From: an uncultured Chloroflexales bacterium
GTDB taxonomy: Bacteria > Chloroflexota > Chloroflexia > Chloroflexales > Chloroflexaceae
Length of the DNA: 64,000 bases
Assembly: GCA_937902315.1 (NCBI GenBank)
Contig: CALGUG010000035.1
Coordinates: 1 to 64,000 of the forward strand
Direction: 5' to 3'
The notes beneath the pieces were generated by a model. That model saw only the letters and a program-made list of their open reading frames with translations. It ran no database searches and had not been told where the DNA came from. The translations under genes and the position numbers were made by a program. This document shows positions 7,923 to 17,319 of the stretch, piece by piece; within the stretch, counting starts at the first letter, position 1, and each line of letters starts with the position of its first letter.

Positions 7923-8510
7923 ATGTTGTCGAACTCAGTGAAACGCGATCCGCGCGTTGTGCGCACCCGCAAACTGCTGATCGATGCCTTTATCGAGGTT
8001 CAGCGCGAAAAGAACTTCGATGATATCACCATTCAAGACATTACCGACCGCGCAACCGTTAACCGCGCCACGTTCTACGCCCACTTTCAGGATAAATACG
8101 ACCTACTCGACCGGATTATTCACGATAGTTTTGCAGATGTGCTTGAAGCGCGTCTGCGCATACCAACCCACAATCATCGCGAGCATCTGCGCCAATTGCT
8201 GCTAGCTATCACCGATCATTTGGGCTCGGTTCAAACGCAGTGCCAGCGCTCGTACCGCATGTTTGGCAACTTGGTCGAAGCCCAAATCAAAGCTCAGATT
8301 CGTGAGCATCTGCAAGAATGGCTGGCTGAAGATCTGGCGTTCCGCAAGATTAGTCCGCAGCAGCGCGATCTGGCCGCTCGCTTATTGAGCTGGTCGCTCT
8401 ATGGCGCAGCGAGCGAGTGGCAGCAGCAAACAGAACGCTCAACACCAGAGCAGATCGCCGAGCAAGCCATGCCAATGATCAGCGCCAGTCTTGAAGCATT
8501 GTTATACTAA
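7923..8510 (+). CDS. TetR/AcrR-family transcriptional regulator
   Basis: This 195-residue regulator has a classic TetR helix-turn-helix at residues 14-62: RKLLIDAFIEV, DITIQDITDRATVNRATFYAHF and DKYDLLDRII. The C-terminal ligand-binding domain is all-helical and of usual size. A consensus AAGGAGG precedes the ATG by 5 bases. It is divergent from the NADP-dependent oxidoreductase and very likely represses that gene and itself through the three TGTTG-type palindromes in the spacer. Its C-terminal sequence is closely mirrored in the pseudogene at 4049-4248, so the two were paralogues. The ligand is unknown. Confidence 0.93.
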   Translation: MLSNSVKRDPRVVRTRKLLIDAFIEVQREKNFDDITIQDITDRATVNRATFYAHFQDKYDLLDRIIHDSFADVLEARLRIPTHNHREHLRQLLLAITDHLGSVQTQCQRSYRMFGNLVEAQIKAQIREHLQEWLAEDLAFRKISPQQRDLAARLLSWSLYGAASEWQQQTERSTPEQIAEQAMPMISASLEALLY

Positions 8511-8583
8511 AAGCTCCCATACCTATTGAGAGCGAGATTACTGTTGCTTGCCTATCAACTTCTAGCAAAGAGAAGGGAGTTCT

Positions 8584-9213
8584 ATGGGGGGACCAACAAG
8601 TTTTGTACTCTTGCCCGAGCCACTATCGTCCGAACAACATAAGGAATTACTCGACCTGATGGCGCAGTTGGGCGAGATCGAGGAGAATTTTAAAAGCCGT
8701 AGTGGCACGAAGACCGAGCATGAGGCGGATACGTACTATCTTCAGATCATAAATAGCAGTGCATTTGGGCTTAATTTACCGGATATCGGCGGCTGGCCTT
8801 TTATTGTGTCTTATGAACGGCTGCCATCGTGGGAACTTAAAGCCTTAAAGGTTGTAGAGCAAAAAATAGGTTTTAAAGCCAATTATATGATTCAGCTCGA
8901 CGCTTGTTGTAGCGATACACATTCTCATCGTTTGCTTGGTTTATTAACCCTCGAGTGTTGCGAGCGCTTTCAAGGCTTGATTCATATGGGCGGCCCGCTC
9001 TTTCCGCCAAGCACACCAGATTCTCCCGATGTGTGGGATTTAGATTGGCGCGAGGCCGAGCGTTACAGTCGAGAATATTTCGATCGCCTGCCGGGTACGC
9101 TGATTACAGTGCCCTATGTAGTCTCTGAAGAGCGGGATTGGTTCTACTATGTGGTTGATAGCACGTTTATGCGCGCTTGGTTAGCCGATCCAAACTTCTA
9201 TATGGTTCAATGA
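8584..9213 (+). CDS. Hypothetical protein starting MGGPT (possible DUF6368-like)
   Basis: This 209-residue soluble protein is acidic and rich in aromatic residues. Notable segments are the start MGGPTSFVLLPEPLS, a central QLDACCSDTHSHRLLG stretch, and LIHMGGPLFPP. The layout recalls DUF6368-type proteins, whose function is unknown; I hold that link only weakly because it rests on recollection of the N-terminal pattern. GGGAG at about 8576-8580 precedes the ATG. It follows the TetR gene by 73 bases but has no obvious functional connection, and no terminator is seen between them. Confidence 0.7.
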   Translation: MGGPTSFVLLPEPLSSEQHKELLDLMAQLGEIEENFKSRSGTKTEHEADTYYLQIINSSAFGLNLPDIGGWPFIVSYERLPSWELKALKVVEQKIGFKANYMIQLDACCSDTHSHRLLGLLTLECCERFQGLIHMGGPLFPPSTPDSPDVWDLDWREAERYSREYFDRLPGTLITVPYVVSEERDWFYYVVDSTFMRAWLADPNFYMVQ

Positions 9214-9314
9214 GCCCGAGCTGGTTTGATTACTGCTCTTTGGCTGACGCTTTTTGTGCCTATCGAAGAGCTGCAAAATGCAATCCGGTATCTTGCACAT
9301 AATTTTCAAGCTCT

Positions 9315-9381
9315 GGCGGCGAGGTTTCATTCTTCCATTCGGTCTCTGGCGCGTCCGCCTACGGCTATCAACATCCCGCCC
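9315..9381 (+). repeat. Family-A dispersed repeat, copy 5
   Basis: Forward copy with both ends clear (GGCGG at 9315-9319, CCCGCCC at the right) and an intact core. It occupies the gap between the MGGPT protein and the cupin gene. Confidence 0.9.
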
Positions 9382-9439
9382 GCAACCCGACGTCGCTAAC
9401 CCTGTGCCGAGCGAGCGCTCGAGAACTGAGTCTCGTATC

Positions 9440-9500
9440 ATACCAAAACCGTTTAACGACGTGCGCCCTTCGCAGTTTGAACGCCCTAGAAGTGTTAGCT
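9440..9500 (-). repeat. Family-B element, one terminus only
   Basis: The sequence ATACCAAAACCGTTTAACG followed by ACGTGCGC closely matches the reversed right end of the complete family-B copy at 29737-29843. The opposite end is not recognisable, so this appears to be a truncated copy about 60 bases upstream of the cupin gene. Confidence 0.55.
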
Positions 9501-9553
9501 CGATCCTCTTTCAGTGTGTTGCGCCATGCATTTACAAGAAAGGAACACCGTAG

Positions 9554-9949
9554 ATGGAAATTATGCGTGCAGGCTCACGCCCTTCTGGCAAGGGTCCGGC
9601 TGAGTGGTTCATCGGCAGCGTGCGGATCGATCCTCTGTTCGCGGCGCAGGATCCAGCGCGTGCCACTGGCAATGCGGTTACATTTGAGCCAGGTGCTCGC
9701 ACAGCTTGGCATACCCATCCCTTGGGTCAAGTTCTGATTGTGACAGCGGGCTGCGGCTGGGCACAGCGCGAGGGTGGGCCGATCGAAGAGATTCGACCGG
9801 GCGATGTGGTCTGGTTTGCGCCCGGCGAAAAGCATTGGCACGGCGCTACACCGAGCACAGCAATGACACACATCGCTATCCAAGAAGCGCTCGATGGCAA
9901 GGCTGTAGAATGGCTTGAACATGTAAGCGATGAGCAATACCGGCAATAG
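9554..9949 (+). CDS. Cupin-domain protein
   Basis: This single-domain cupin of 131 residues has the first metal-binding motif in TAWHTHPLGQVLIV and the second in PGDVVWFAPGEKHWHGA, including the expected histidines. Such small cupins include quercetinase-like dioxygenases and hydroxynitrile-lyase-like proteins, often found with carboxymuconolactone decarboxylases, but no such partner is nearby. An AGAAAGG ribosome-binding site precedes the ATG. It is convergent with the giant kinase gene, with a shared terminator between them. Confidence 0.85.
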   Translation: MEIMRAGSRPSGKGPAEWFIGSVRIDPLFAAQDPARATGNAVTFEPGARTAWHTHPLGQVLIVTAGCGWAQREGGPIEEIRPGDVVWFAPGEKHWHGATPSTAMTHIAIQEALDGKAVEWLEHVSDEQYRQ

Positions 9950-9971
9950 CCAACGATATCTCAAAAACGAA

Positions 9972-9998
9972 CAAGGGAGTTGATGGCCAACTCCCTTG
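9972..9998. terminator. Bidirectional terminator between convergent genes
   Basis: An 11-bp perfect stem (CAAGGGAGTTG at 9972-9982 with 9988-9998) has a 5-nt loop. It sits between the cupin stop and the stop of the leftward kinase gene. Confidence 0.8.
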
Positions 9999-10017
9999 CT
10001 TTGTATGTGATGTTGGC

Positions 10018-13000
10018 TTAGTTTTTGGAATCGCGTCGCGAGTATTTCAGCACTTCAAACTGATCTTCTTGACGAACTGCGTCGTGTCCGTTCCCGTTAG
10101 TATGCCCGTTGCGCTGAGCGAAGCCGTTGCTGTGACCATTGGCCTGTTCTCTTCTGTTAGGCAGTAGGCCGCTCAGAGGGTTTCTTTTCTGCTTGTTAAG
10201 GCCCTGATTGCGCATCGATGCTTCAACGTAATCGGCGGCGTAGCTGATGCTCTGCTGCAAAGAGCCATGGGTTTGGATTCCGTTGAGTTCGACGCCTAGG
10301 CCAACCAAGGTTTGGGCTACTTCGGGCCGAATGCCGCTGATAAAGGTCTGTGCGCCCAAGAGCCGAATCGCTTGAGCCGACTGGATCAGCGAGCTTGCCA
10401 CACCTGTATCGACCACTGGTACGCCGGTGATATCGATGATGACGACTTGTACATGGTAGGCTTCGGTTCCATGCAGTAAGGTTGACATAACCTGTTCGGC
10501 GCGCTGCGAGTCGATCGTACCGATTAAGGGCATAATCAAGATCTGATCGCTTAAAGGAATCAGCGGCGTCGATAACTCGGCTAGGGCGGTCTTTTGGGCG
10601 TGAATGACCTCCTCTTGAAGCCGCCGTTGGGCCTCTTCAGCCTGGGCGCGCTCGATCAGCTCGACTTGAAGCTGCTCGTTGGCGAGGCGTAGCTCTTCGC
10701 TGACGCGCTGGGCCTTGGCGTAGAGCAGGGCGTTTTCGAGCGCGATTACGGCTTGGGAAGAGAGCAGACGCAGCAGCTCGAGCTTGTGCACCGTAAAGAC
10801 ATGGCTTGTCAGATTATTCTCAAGGTAGAGGATACCCGTTAGGCGCTGCTGATGGAGCAGAGGCAACACTAAGATCGATTTACTCTTATGCTGCTTGATA
10901 TAGGGGTCCTTCTTGAAGGGCTCCTCTTTGATCGCATCTTGAATGACGATCGGCGCGTTACGTTCATTGATCAGTTCAATCAGCGAGACGGGCAGCTCGT
11001 CGCTATGTTTGGTGAGCGGCCCAAGGTTCTGGCGAAGCTGCTCGGGATCGATCTGATAGACCGCCGTGATTTCTAGCTCTTGTTCGCCCTGCAGCAGCAA
11101 GACGCCTCGTTGTGCTCCCGCGTGTTCAAGCATAATCGCCATCAGCTTTTGAATAAGCTGGGGCAGCTCGATCTCACTAGCGATCACTTGCGAGGCTTTC
11201 AGCACGGTCTCCATATCGAGCAGCTCGCCGGGCTGCACTTGATCGCTCTTGCTAGTCGAAGGTGTGATCTGACGCTCTGAGAGATAGATATCGTCAGGAT
11301 CTTGGATCATGATCTGATCGGAATAGCTGTCTAGCAAGATTTGCGCTTTAGCGTTCGCGCCCCACTTCAAGTAGGTGAGATAGGCGTCGGTCATATAGAT
11401 CGGCACCAAGCGCTGGCGTTTGCGCTGTAGATAGAACTTGGCGAGCAGTTCGTTTGCAAGCGCGATAACGTGCAAGCTTTGTTGTTGGGACGCGAGTTCA
11501 AGCGCAGCGGCATAGTGATCGTCTGCAGCGAGCAGATCGCCTTTGATACGCGCGATTTCGGCGCTGAGCAGTTGTTCCTTAGCCCCGAAGGTATAGGCGA
11601 AGTCAGCTACTACATCGTGAATATGGCTTAAATGCTCTTCGGCCTCGTGCAGATAGAACGCTCGCTCTTTCGGGCTGGCCGTCTCGTAGAGCTGACAGTA
11701 GATCAAACCGTGGATAAAGTCGACATCGACCGGCAGAGGTTGACCGACCATCGCGATGAGGTAGTCCTTCGAAGCGTTGGCGTGGCGCAGCGCTTCGGGA
11801 AGATTGCCCAGCCAGTAGTGCATAAACATGCTGTAGGCATGGTAGACATACATCACGTGGATCGCTTGCTCTTCCTTGTGCTCAAGGAAACGCGCTTCAT
11901 CGAACTGATCGTTTGAGAGGTTCTCTCTATTGCTGACTTTGCCCTGCAAAGCGAAGACCATATGGCGCAGCATAAAGGCGTTGTTTTGCAGGGTCGAGTT
12001 TTGAGAGTGGTAGATAAAGTCGAAATGGCGGTATATCTCTGCTAAGACGGCCTGTAGCTCGTGCCCTAAGACAAGATCCAACGCCAGAGAGTACCAGATG
12101 CCGAAGACGGTATAGAGCTGATCACCGACCCGCATACACTCTTCGATGGCTGTTCTCAAGAGGACGGCAGCTTCCTCTAGCGGCATAAACCAGTGGCTGA
12201 TCATGCCATAGGCACCCACCTTAATGCGGCCCGAGTAGGCGGGGTTGGGGAACTTCTCGTTGAGCGCGAGGGCCAGTTGTACGTATTCGTTGGCCGTTTT
12301 GCGATCGTTGAAGGCACCAAGCACCATAACGCCATAGCAGCTATACGCATAGGCCGAGACATGGTTGTGCCCATACTTGATGTTGATCAGAATCGTCTCG
12401 ACCGACAGCAACTGGAAGAGCATTGGTGCGATCGCATAGCTGACCGTACCTAAGGTCAGCATAAGGTGCATCAGCTCCATCTGGGTTTGGTCGGTCGCGG
12501 CAGGCAGATCTACCAAGTCTCTGATGGCACGCCCTTGTAGACTCTTCTGTAAGCGCTCGAAACTTGGCACAACCAGCGCCGCTCGTTCGCTCTCAGTGGG
12601 TGGGAAGTGCAGACCAAACTCGGCCAATGCTTGCAAGCCAAGATCGATCGCTCGCTGATTGGCGTGAATGGAATAGTAGATATCGAGCATGTCGACGTAG
12701 AGCCGCGCCCTGATGTGCGATTCTGCGGTATGCGAGGCCAGCTCTTTGAGATAGCCTTCGGCGACAGCGAAGTTGTGCAGCATGGCCTCGCAATGGGCAC
12801 GCTGTTCAAAGATCTGCTTGCTTAATTCATAGTGTGCTTCCCACTTATCTGCGGGCAAGCATACCATGGCAGCTTCAAGGTAGCTTGCAGCTGAAGAGTA
12901 GGCTGCCGAGCTGCGCGCCTGTTTAGCCGCTATCAGATTAAGCTCTGCAAAACGCAGCCGATCGTTGCTGTCTTGGGAGCTAGCGAAGCCCAGATTGATC

Positions 13001-15204
13001 TGGTTGACAATATCAAAGATCCGCTCGTGCTGTTCGCTTGGGCTGAGGCTGTTGAGGAGCTGCTTCCCGATGGCAAGATGAACCTCGCGTTTTGTGGTCT
13101 CGTCGAGCAGGCTGTAAGCGGCATGCTGAATGCGGTCGTGCATAAAGCGGCACTCGCTGTTGAGCTCGCTGCTGCTAGCCTCGTCGTCGATTGCGTGGGC
13201 ATAGCTCTTCAAGAGCATAAAATCAGTGTTGAGCGGAATGATCAGCCCTTCGTTAAGCGCCGATTCAAGCTCTGTGAGCGTATCGTTTAACGACTGCTTA
13301 CGTACTTTTGCCAGAAGCTGGGCATCGAAGCGACTACCGATACAGGCGGCATACATCAAGGCCCTTAAACTGCTCTCTGGCAACTTCTTGAGCTTTTCGC
13401 TCATAAACTCGATCACGTTCGCGGTCGCATAACGCTGTTCGATCTGTTCGAGATCCCATTGCCAGTTCTGGGCCTCGCTGTTGAAGTAGAGAAGCCGCTC
13501 TTGGTAGAGGCTGGTCAGAAATTGGTTGATAAAGAAGGGGTTACCCAGAGTCTTGTTATAGACCACATCAACCAAGGGCTGAAGATAGCTTTCAGAGGCT
13601 TGACAAGTGTCGCTCAGCAGTTGCGAAACATGCTTTGAAAGCAGGGCCGGTAGGCGCAGATGTTGCAGCTTCGTGCTTTTGCTTTCGATCGCTTCGATAG
13701 TGAGCGTCAGAGAATGGCCCGGTCCAACCTCATTGTCGCGATAGGCGCCCAGCAAGAGCATGTTTTTGATGCTCGACTGTAAGAAATTTTGTAAAAACTG
13801 AAGCGAAGCCTGATCGGCCCATTGCAGGTCATCTAAGAAGATCACGATCGGTTGCTCGGGTCGTGCGAGCACTGCAATGGTTTGCTCAAGCACTTGAGGG
13901 ATGGGCGGCGAGGTGCCATTGGCGCTCGAATCCTGTTCGATGCTAAACGGCGCGCTTAGCTCATTTACACTGGGCAACAGCTCTAAGAGGCTGTTCCAAC
14001 CCGCGCCGACCTGCTTGTGAAGGACGGCTACTAACTCAGCACGCTGTTCTTCTGGCTCTTGGAGCATCTGTGTTACGAGCTCGTTCAGGGCTTGAAGTAA
14101 CGCATTGTAAGGGATATCGCGCTTGTATTGATCGAACTTACCGCTTCCAAAGTAGCCATATTTTTGCACGATCGCTTGTTGCGATTCGCGTACCAGGGCA
14201 GATTTGCCTACGCCCGAATAGCCCGAGATCAGCAGAAACTCTGAATCGCCTTGGCTGACCCGTTCAAAGGCCTTGAGGAGAATATCGAGCTCTTTTTCAC
14301 GTCCATAGAGCTTTTGGGGAATCTGAAATTGTTCGGCCAGCCCTTGGCGACCCAATGGGAAGGCTTCGATCTTTCCATGTTGCTTGAGTTGATCAAGACA
14401 GAGCTGCAGATCGGCTTTGAGCGCCTCGGCTGATTGGTAGCGTTCGTCGGGGTTTTTGGCAAGCAGTTTCAGGACGATGTCCGCAACAATGGACGGAATG
14501 CTCGGATCGATCTCTTGAGGGTTGGGCGGTTTGCGAGCGATATGGCAGTGGATCAGTTCGAGCGCTTCGTTCGACTGGAATGGGCGCACACCGGTCAACA
14601 GTTGGAAGAGCGTCACTCCGAGCGAATAGAGATCGCTGCGCTGGTCGACGCTTCGGTTGATACGATCGGTCTGTTCGGGTGCCATATAGGCCAAGGTGCC
14701 ATCTAGGCGTTGGCCCGATGCCATACGTGGCTGAGTATGGATTTGAAGCGCGATCGCAGTGCCAAAATCCGTGATTTTGACTTGACCAGTTTCGGGGTTG
14801 ATAAGCAGGTTATGTGGTTTGATATCGCGGTGGAGCACACCCGCAGCGTGCAGGTCTGCTAAGGCGTCTGCTACTTCTATACCGATAGATAATACTTCTT
14901 TCAGGCCTAAACGCTTGCGTAACATATACTCTTGAAGACCTTCGCCTTGGAAATCTTCAAGTATGAGATAGGCACTTTTGTCGGTATAGTGAATATCGTA
15001 GATGTTTGTGATACCTTGGAGTTTAATACCTTTCATCAATTCATATTGATGAAGCATTCGAGCAATATCACGGGTTGTTGCCTCGGGATTTGAAGGTGCC
15101 TTGAGAACAACAGATCTTCCATCGGTTGTATGTTGTGCGCGGTAAATAATACTATTACTGCTTTTGTGAATGGTTTGGAGGATTGTATACTGCTCTATTA
15201 GCAT
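10018..15204 (-). CDS. Giant Ser/Thr kinase / AAA ATPase / GAF / STAS signalling protein
   Basis: A protein of about 1,728 residues. Residues 5-270 form a Hanks-type kinase with Lys35 in VVLKAP, HRDIKPHN (125-132), ITDFG (144-148) and YMAPEQ, although the glycine-rich loop is degenerate. An AAA_16-type ATPase follows, with GYSGVGKS (328-335) and IVIFLDD (453-459). About 750 residues of helical, TPR-like repeats come next, then a GAF domain (roughly 1320-1490), a coiled coil rich in Glu and Gln, and an RsbR/RsbS-like STAS domain (roughly 1545-1660) with a low-complexity Asn/Gly/His tail. There is no histidine-kinase or GGDEF output. The frame also opens at a TTG two codons earlier; the ATG at 15204 has the better GAGAG spacing. 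It is monocistronic. The stimulus and partners are unknown. Confidence 0.93.
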   Translation of the reverse strand: MLIEQYTILQTIHKSSNSIIYRAQHTTDGRSVVLKAPSNPEATTRDIARMLHQYELMKGIKLQGITNIYDIHYTDKSAYLILEDFQGEGLQEYMLRKRLGLKEVLSIGIEVADALADLHAAGVLHRDIKPHNLLINPETGQVKITDFGTAIALQIHTQPRMASGQRLDGTLAYMAPEQTDRINRSVDQRSDLYSLGVTLFQLLTGVRPFQSNEALELIHCHIARKPPNPQEIDPSIPSIVADIVLKLLAKNPDERYQSAEALKADLQLCLDQLKQHGKIEAFPLGRQGLAEQFQIPQKLYGREKELDILLKAFERVSQGDSEFLLISGYSGVGKSALVRESQQAIVQKYGYFGSGKFDQYKRDIPYNALLQALNELVTQMLQEPEEQRAELVAVLHKQVGAGWNSLLELLPSVNELSAPFSIEQDSSANGTSPPIPQVLEQTIAVLARPEQPIVIFLDDLQWADQASLQFLQNFLQSSIKNMLLLGAYRDNEVGPGHSLTLTIEAIESKSTKLQHLRLPALLSKHVSQLLSDTCQASESYLQPLVDVVYNKTLGNPFFINQFLTSLYQERLLYFNSEAQNWQWDLEQIEQRYATANVIEFMSEKLKKLPESSLRALMYAACIGSRFDAQLLAKVRKQSLNDTLTELESALNEGLIIPLNTDFMLLKSYAHAIDDEASSSELNSECRFMHDRIQHAAYSLLDETTKREVHLAIGKQLLNSLSPSEQHERIFDIVNQINLGFASSQDSNDRLRFAELNLIAAKQARSSAAYSSAASYLEAAMVCLPADKWEAHYELSKQIFEQRAHCEAMLHNFAVAEGYLKELASHTAESHIRARLYVDMLDIYYSIHANQRAIDLGLQALAEFGLHFPPTESERAALVVPSFERLQKSLQGRAIRDLVDLPAATDQTQMELMHLMLTLGTVSYAIAPMLFQLLSVETILINIKYGHNHVSAYAYSCYGVMVLGAFNDRKTANEYVQLALALNEKFPNPAYSGRIKVGAYGMISHWFMPLEEAAVLLRTAIEECMRVGDQLYTVFGIWYSLALDLVLGHELQAVLAEIYRHFDFIYHSQNSTLQNNAFMLRHMVFALQGKVSNRENLSNDQFDEARFLEHKEEQAIHVMYVYHAYSMFMHYWLGNLPEALRHANASKDYLIAMVGQPLPVDVDFIHGLIYCQLYETASPKERAFYLHEAEEHLSHIHDVVADFAYTFGAKEQLLSAEIARIKGDLLAADDHYAAALELASQQQSLHVIALANELLAKFYLQRKRQRLVPIYMTDAYLTYLKWGANAKAQILLDSYSDQIMIQDPDDIYLSERQITPSTSKSDQVQPGELLDMETVLKASQVIASEIELPQLIQKLMAIMLEHAGAQRGVLLLQGEQELEITAVYQIDPEQLRQNLGPLTKHSDELPVSLIELINERNAPIVIQDAIKEEPFKKDPYIKQHKSKSILVLPLLHQQRLTGILYLENNLTSHVFTVHKLELLRLLSSQAVIALENALLYAKAQRVSEELRLANEQLQVELIERAQAEEAQRRLQEEVIHAQKTALAELSTPLIPLSDQILIMPLIGTIDSQRAEQVMSTLLHGTEAYHVQVVIIDITGVPVVDTGVASSLIQSAQAIRLLGAQTFISGIRPEVAQTLVGLGVELNGIQTHGSLQQSISYAADYVEASMRNQGLNKQKRNPLSGLLPNRREQANGHSNGFAQRNGHTNGNGHDAVRQEDQFEVLKYSRRDSKN

Positions 15205-15631
15205 GACCAAGGCTCTCTTTTCTAACTATATTGGGCCAGAACTCATAAACGAATCGTTTAACCAAGGCACGTTATGATCGGTGCTAGAACTAGCAGATGT
15301 GTAAAACGACACATGGCATGTGTGCTTATAGCAGAGCATAAATAAAGGTATGCAGACCCTCCTCATCGTCGAACTTCTACAAAAGATATCCCTTAGGGAC
15401 CGAGATTACCTTTGATGATCATTTGTTCGTTTTTATACTTATGGGAAATGTTTTTTGACAGGTTATCCTGAACTATTCAGAGTAAACGTGATTGAAATTA
15501 TAATGAATGATTCTAATATTGTAAATACATAATTTTACGTAAATAAATAATTGAGAATGAATAATTTGTTGATTTTAATCCTTTATTATTAATTAATACC
15601 GTTTGCATAGCTTGTCAGGAACGCCCTGTTT
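15205..15631. other. AT-rich upstream region of the giant kinase gene
   Basis: No gene is seen here. AAACGA-A-TCGTTT at 15247-15259 is a small perfect palindrome about 45 bases upstream of the kinase start. The segment 15470-15600 is conspicuously AT-rich, with several TAAT/ATTA runs. It probably holds the kinase promoter, though I cannot single out a consensus. Confidence 0.4.
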
Positions 15632-15687
15632 ATAAAAAACCAAAGTAGAAACGCTTTCGAATAGGAGAGCGTTTCTACTTTGGTTTT
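15632..15687 (-). terminator. Strong hairpin terminator, leftward
   Basis: A 20-bp perfect stem (AAAACCAAAGTAGAAACGCT at 15636-15655 with 15668-15687) has a 12-nt loop. On the minus strand the stem is followed by TTTTTTATA, so it terminates transcription from the leftward phosphoesterase gene. Confidence 0.8.
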
Positions 15688-15712
15688 CCAACATCGATAT
15701 AGCTCTTAGGCC

Positions 15713-15829
15713 ATACCAAATTCGATCACTTTATTTCTTTTTGACCTTTTGCAGAGTGAAACATACCTATTTGTCCACTTTTGTTTTCTTGTGTTGTTGA
15801 GAAAACAGGTCTTTAAACGGATTTGTTAT
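15713..15829 (+). repeat. Family-B terminal-inverted-repeat element
   Basis: The left end ATACCAAATTCGATCAC and the right end CTTTAAACGGATTTGTTAT are imperfect inverted repeats. The internal GACCTTTTGCAGAGTG matches the GGCCTTCGGCAGAGTGG block of other copies. It lies between the phosphoesterase stop and its terminator. Confidence 0.65.
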
Positions 15830-15924
15830 TACTCTGCTTGATCGTTCCTCTTAGAGGGGCTTTTAAATGGGTGTAAAGTAGATAGTGCTTCGTCTCCTTC
15901 TCTCTTTGTATGGCTAGCTTGTGC

Positions 15925-16740
15925 TTAGTGATAGGCTAAAAAGCGTTCGACCGCTTGCTGAAGCGTGATCGTTTCGGTTTGTGACCAGCGTTTGTAGGCT
16001 CGTAAGAACGGCACCGCATAGAAGCTAGCGGTTGCCACTTCGCGCCGGAAGAGCTCGCCCATCGGCCCGCTTGCCGCTAAGTAGCCACTGCTCTCGAAGC
16101 GCTCAAGGGCTGCGTCGAGGTCGTAGGGCACGCTGAAGCTTTGGATATGCCAGCGCCGTTGCTTGTATTCGAAGATCGAATAGTGGGCGCTTGGGTGCGA
16201 ATCGAGTGGCAGCCCGATCGAACCGGTAGTTGCGATGATTCGATCGCCCCATAGGCGTGTTGCGCAGACATGGTTGTGTGCCCGCACGATCATACTCGCT
16301 CTGGGATCAGGGAAATATTCGTCGAGCAGAGCTTCGGGCGTATGTTGATTGAGCGAGTCGTTGTCGCTGCGTTGCGAGGCGTGAACGATCAGCAGATCGG
16401 GCACCCCCTCTAGCCGCAGCTCGATCGGTAGCGCACGCATGGCGTCGCGTTGCGCTTGGCTAAACTGACTGCTGGCCCACTGCAATGGAGCGAACTGTTC
16501 GGTTGCCCAAAGCGGGTCGGCGTTAGCTGTCCCCATGTCAAAGACATAACGTTCGTGGTTGCCGCGTAACATCGGCACGTTCAGCGAGCAGGCCAATTCC
16601 CAACAGGCTAGGCTATCCGGCCCGCTCACAATATCGCCCGCGATCACTAGTTGATCGTACCCTTGTTGTTTTGCGTGTTTCAGTCCAGCTTCAAAAGCCT
16701 GAAGATTGCCGTGAATATCGGCAAGAACAGCGATGCGCAT
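15925..16740 (-). CDS. Calcineurin-like metallophosphoesterase
   Basis: This 271-residue protein has the metallophosphoesterase motifs MRIAVLADIHGNLQA (Asp-X-His at the start), IAGDIVSGPD, LRGNHERYV, VHAS and ATTGSIGLPLDS, in YfcE/MJ0936-like order. Family members hydrolyse phosphodiesters or phosphomonoesters with two metal ions; the physiological substrate is unknown. The start at 16740 is preceded by GAGGG on the coding strand at good spacing; a 25-codon upstream extension is not needed. It is a lone leftward gene with a strong terminator about 240 bases downstream. Confidence 0.88.
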   Translation of the reverse strand: MRIAVLADIHGNLQAFEAGLKHAKQQGYDQLVIAGDIVSGPDSLACWELACSLNVPMLRGNHERYVFDMGTANADPLWATEQFAPLQWASSQFSQAQRDAMRALPIELRLEGVPDLLIVHASQRSDNDSLNQHTPEALLDEYFPDPRASMIVRAHNHVCATRLWGDRIIATTGSIGLPLDSHPSAHYSIFEYKQRRWHIQSFSVPYDLDAALERFESSGYLAASGPMGELFRREVATASFYAVPFLRAYKRWSQTETITLQQAVERFLAYH

Positions 16741-16813
16741 CAGGTGGTCCCTCATATCGAATAGCTGCAACGATATGCCTTTGAAGATACCACACAACGA
16801 GGCAGTACGTTTC

Positions 16814-17144
16814 ACAGCAAATCCGCTCGATCGCTGTATGTTTTGACCTTCGGCAGGCTGGAACTCATAATAAACCCGCTTGTTTCTTCAGATTGCTGCG
16901 GTAGATTCTGCCCCAAAAAGAAGGTCCTTGGCGCGTCCGCCTACGGCTATCAACAGTTCGCCCATCAAACAAGGCTTGTATCGGTGTGCCGAAAGACCTC
17001 CCCAAAGCCGACAATTCGATCGGATTTCGTATCACCTATCTTTGTTGAGTGAAGTTTCAGGTTAGCGCGAAATTTCGCTCAACTCTTTCGCGCTTTTGTT
17101 TTCCTGCGTTGCTAACGCGCATGTCTTTAAGCGGATTTTGTTAT
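16814..17144 (+). repeat. Composite family-B region enclosing a family-A copy
   Basis: A left terminus (CAGCAAATCCGCTCGATC) and the internal CCTTCGGCAGGCTGGAAC begin the region. An inner terminus CGGATTTCGTAT lies at 17022-17033 and an outer one, CTTTAAGCGGATTTTGTTAT, ends at 17144. A family-A copy is nested at 16896-16963, and a hairpin pairs AGCGCGAAA (17064-17072) with TTTCGCGCT (17086-17094). The arrangement looks like insertion of one element into another. Confidence 0.6.
16896..16963 (+). repeat. Family-A dispersed repeat, copy 6
   Basis: Forward copy with intact core, nested inside the composite region. It forms an inverted pair with the copy at 17249-17319. Confidence 0.85.
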
Positions 17145-17248
17145 GAGGCTTGGTTTTGCATTGAAAGGCAGCGTTTGAACCTGCAAGGTGCTTGCACCTG
17201 GCAGGGCGCAGCGAAATCAGCGAAGGCAGCGAGACAGGTGCATTGTAT

Positions 17249-17319
17249 GGATGGAAAGCGATTTGGTAGCCGTAGGCGGACGCGCTAGCGGCCTGTTTTG
17301 AGGTGGCCCTGTCGCCGCC
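17249..17319 (-). repeat. Family-A dispersed repeat, copy 7
   Basis: Reverse copy with intact core, ending in CCGCC at 17319. The last base of the repeat is the first plus-strand base of the neighbouring small gene's stop codon (CTA on the plus strand). Confidence 0.85.
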
